Assembly: GCA_903916595.1 (NCBI GenBank)
Contig: CAIWXI010000042.1
Coordinates: 1-62,753, forward strand
Source of the DNA: an uncultured Bacteroidales bacterium
GTDB taxonomy: Bacteria; Bacteroidota; Bacteroidia; Bacteroidales; FEN-979
DNA length: 62,753 bases
Direction of reading: 5' to 3'
Shown piece after piece: positions 62,550-62,753 of the stretch (within the stretch, counting starts at the first letter, position 1; every line of letters starts with the position of its first letter). The notes beneath the pieces were generated by a model. It worked only from the letters and a program-made list of their open reading frames with translations, was not told the DNA's origin and made no database searches. A program made the position numbers and the translations under genes.

Positions 62550-62643
62550 TGGCCATAACGCTCGGCCTGCAAACGGAGCAAAGGTTGAACCTTTACTAAG
62601 CAACATTCCGAAGGCTTTGTTGCGATTTAGCGGCATGTTATAT
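62550..62643 (-). other. attC-like recombination site B
   Basis: Second folded element, like site A: GCCTGCAAACGGAGCAA near TTGTTGCGATTTAGCGGC, with AAAGGTTGAACCTTT and GCAACA...TGTTGC hairpins inside. TGGCCATAAC (62550-62559) nearly complements TTAGGGCCA at site A, as expected for the ends of one cassette. GTTATATGC at 62637 may begin the next cassette outside the window. Confidence 0.55.
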
Positions 62644-62714
62644 GCGGTTTGTCGTTTAAATAAATGCGGGTTATAACTTGATTGATAGGTGTAACTGGCC
62701 CCCGAAACCTAGTT

Positions 62715-62730
62715 CTACAATTTTTTGTAG
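62715..62730. other. Short perfect hairpin near the window end
   Basis: CTACAA TTTT TTGTAG. Nothing else recognised in 62644-62753; the hairpin could belong to a further cassette. Confidence 0.25.
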
Positions 62731-62753
62731 TGTTGAGATTCGTGCCTCTTTGA

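Noticed and set aside
62715-62730. CRISPR repeat or terminator at the window end
   Set aside because: Only one copy is seen and the window ends; kept merely as a hairpin.

Overview
The window looks like chromosomal DNA from a member of the Bacteroidota, probably a free-living or gut/sediment Bacteroidales-like lineage. Evidence: four proteins carry type IX secretion (T9SS) C-terminal sorting domains; one of them matches PorZ of the T9SS attachment complex; many genes have the Bacteroidota -7 promoter motif TAnnTTTG just upstream instead of a strong Shine-Dalgarno; and DUF2339, ORF6N, DUF2147 and TPR/LuxR-type regulators are typical of the phylum. Most of the window is an ordinary, densely packed core chromosome. 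The last ~2.3 kb is different.

Layout. 1-2.3 kb: 3' part of a fused isobutyryl-CoA mutase (icmF) followed by butyrate kinase, a short branched/straight C4 acyl-CoA module. 3.5-10 kb: metallo-hydrolase, DUF2339 membrane protein, decayed ORF6N gene, SDR-type threonine dehydrogenase, cysS. 10-24 kb: M2-type peptidase lipoprotein, two large paralogous T9SS-secreted proteins on either side of a TPR-LuxR regulator, tyrS, an SPFH/outer-membrane pair. 24-28.5 kb: transglutaminase-like protein, PepSY/OB-fold pair, epimerase, MltF. 28.5-37.4 kb: an eight-gene ABC efflux operon (TolC, HlyD, DUF2147, two ATPases, small membrane protein, two ABC-2 permeases) behind a LysM transglycosylase. 37.5-44 kb: a secreted homologue of Porphyromonas peptidylarginine deiminase, lysS, recO, porZ. 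44-50 kb: cysD/cysN next to wzc/wza. 50-60.3 kb: miaB, topA, a ureohydrolase-like pseudoenzyme, ruvC, a membrane flippase-like protein, a family 2 glycosyltransferase, ispD, queA and a HAD phosphatase.

The right end begins with a tRNA(CAT) and its terminator, then a degraded group II intron 3' end, then what I read as an integron-like cassette array: two ~100-bp folded attC-like sites flanking a compact MutS-type ATPase gene and a C-terminal gene fragment, all on the minus strand and visibly more A+T-rich than the rest. No integrase is in the window.

The most unusual pattern is window-wide. Intergenic and even coding DNA is peppered with short tandem repeats of 7 bp whose unit sequence differs at each site (GGATGCR, CGTACAT, GGCAGAT, TGRCACG), with two arrays of an 8-bp unit (CACCATTT), and with four copies of an 80-95 bp palindrome that is itself built of GAAYRTY heptamers. 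One heptamer array lies inside cysS and adds 28 codons; another supplies part of the PorZ signal peptide; the octamers supply start and stop codons of neighbouring genes. I do not know a named element that fits.
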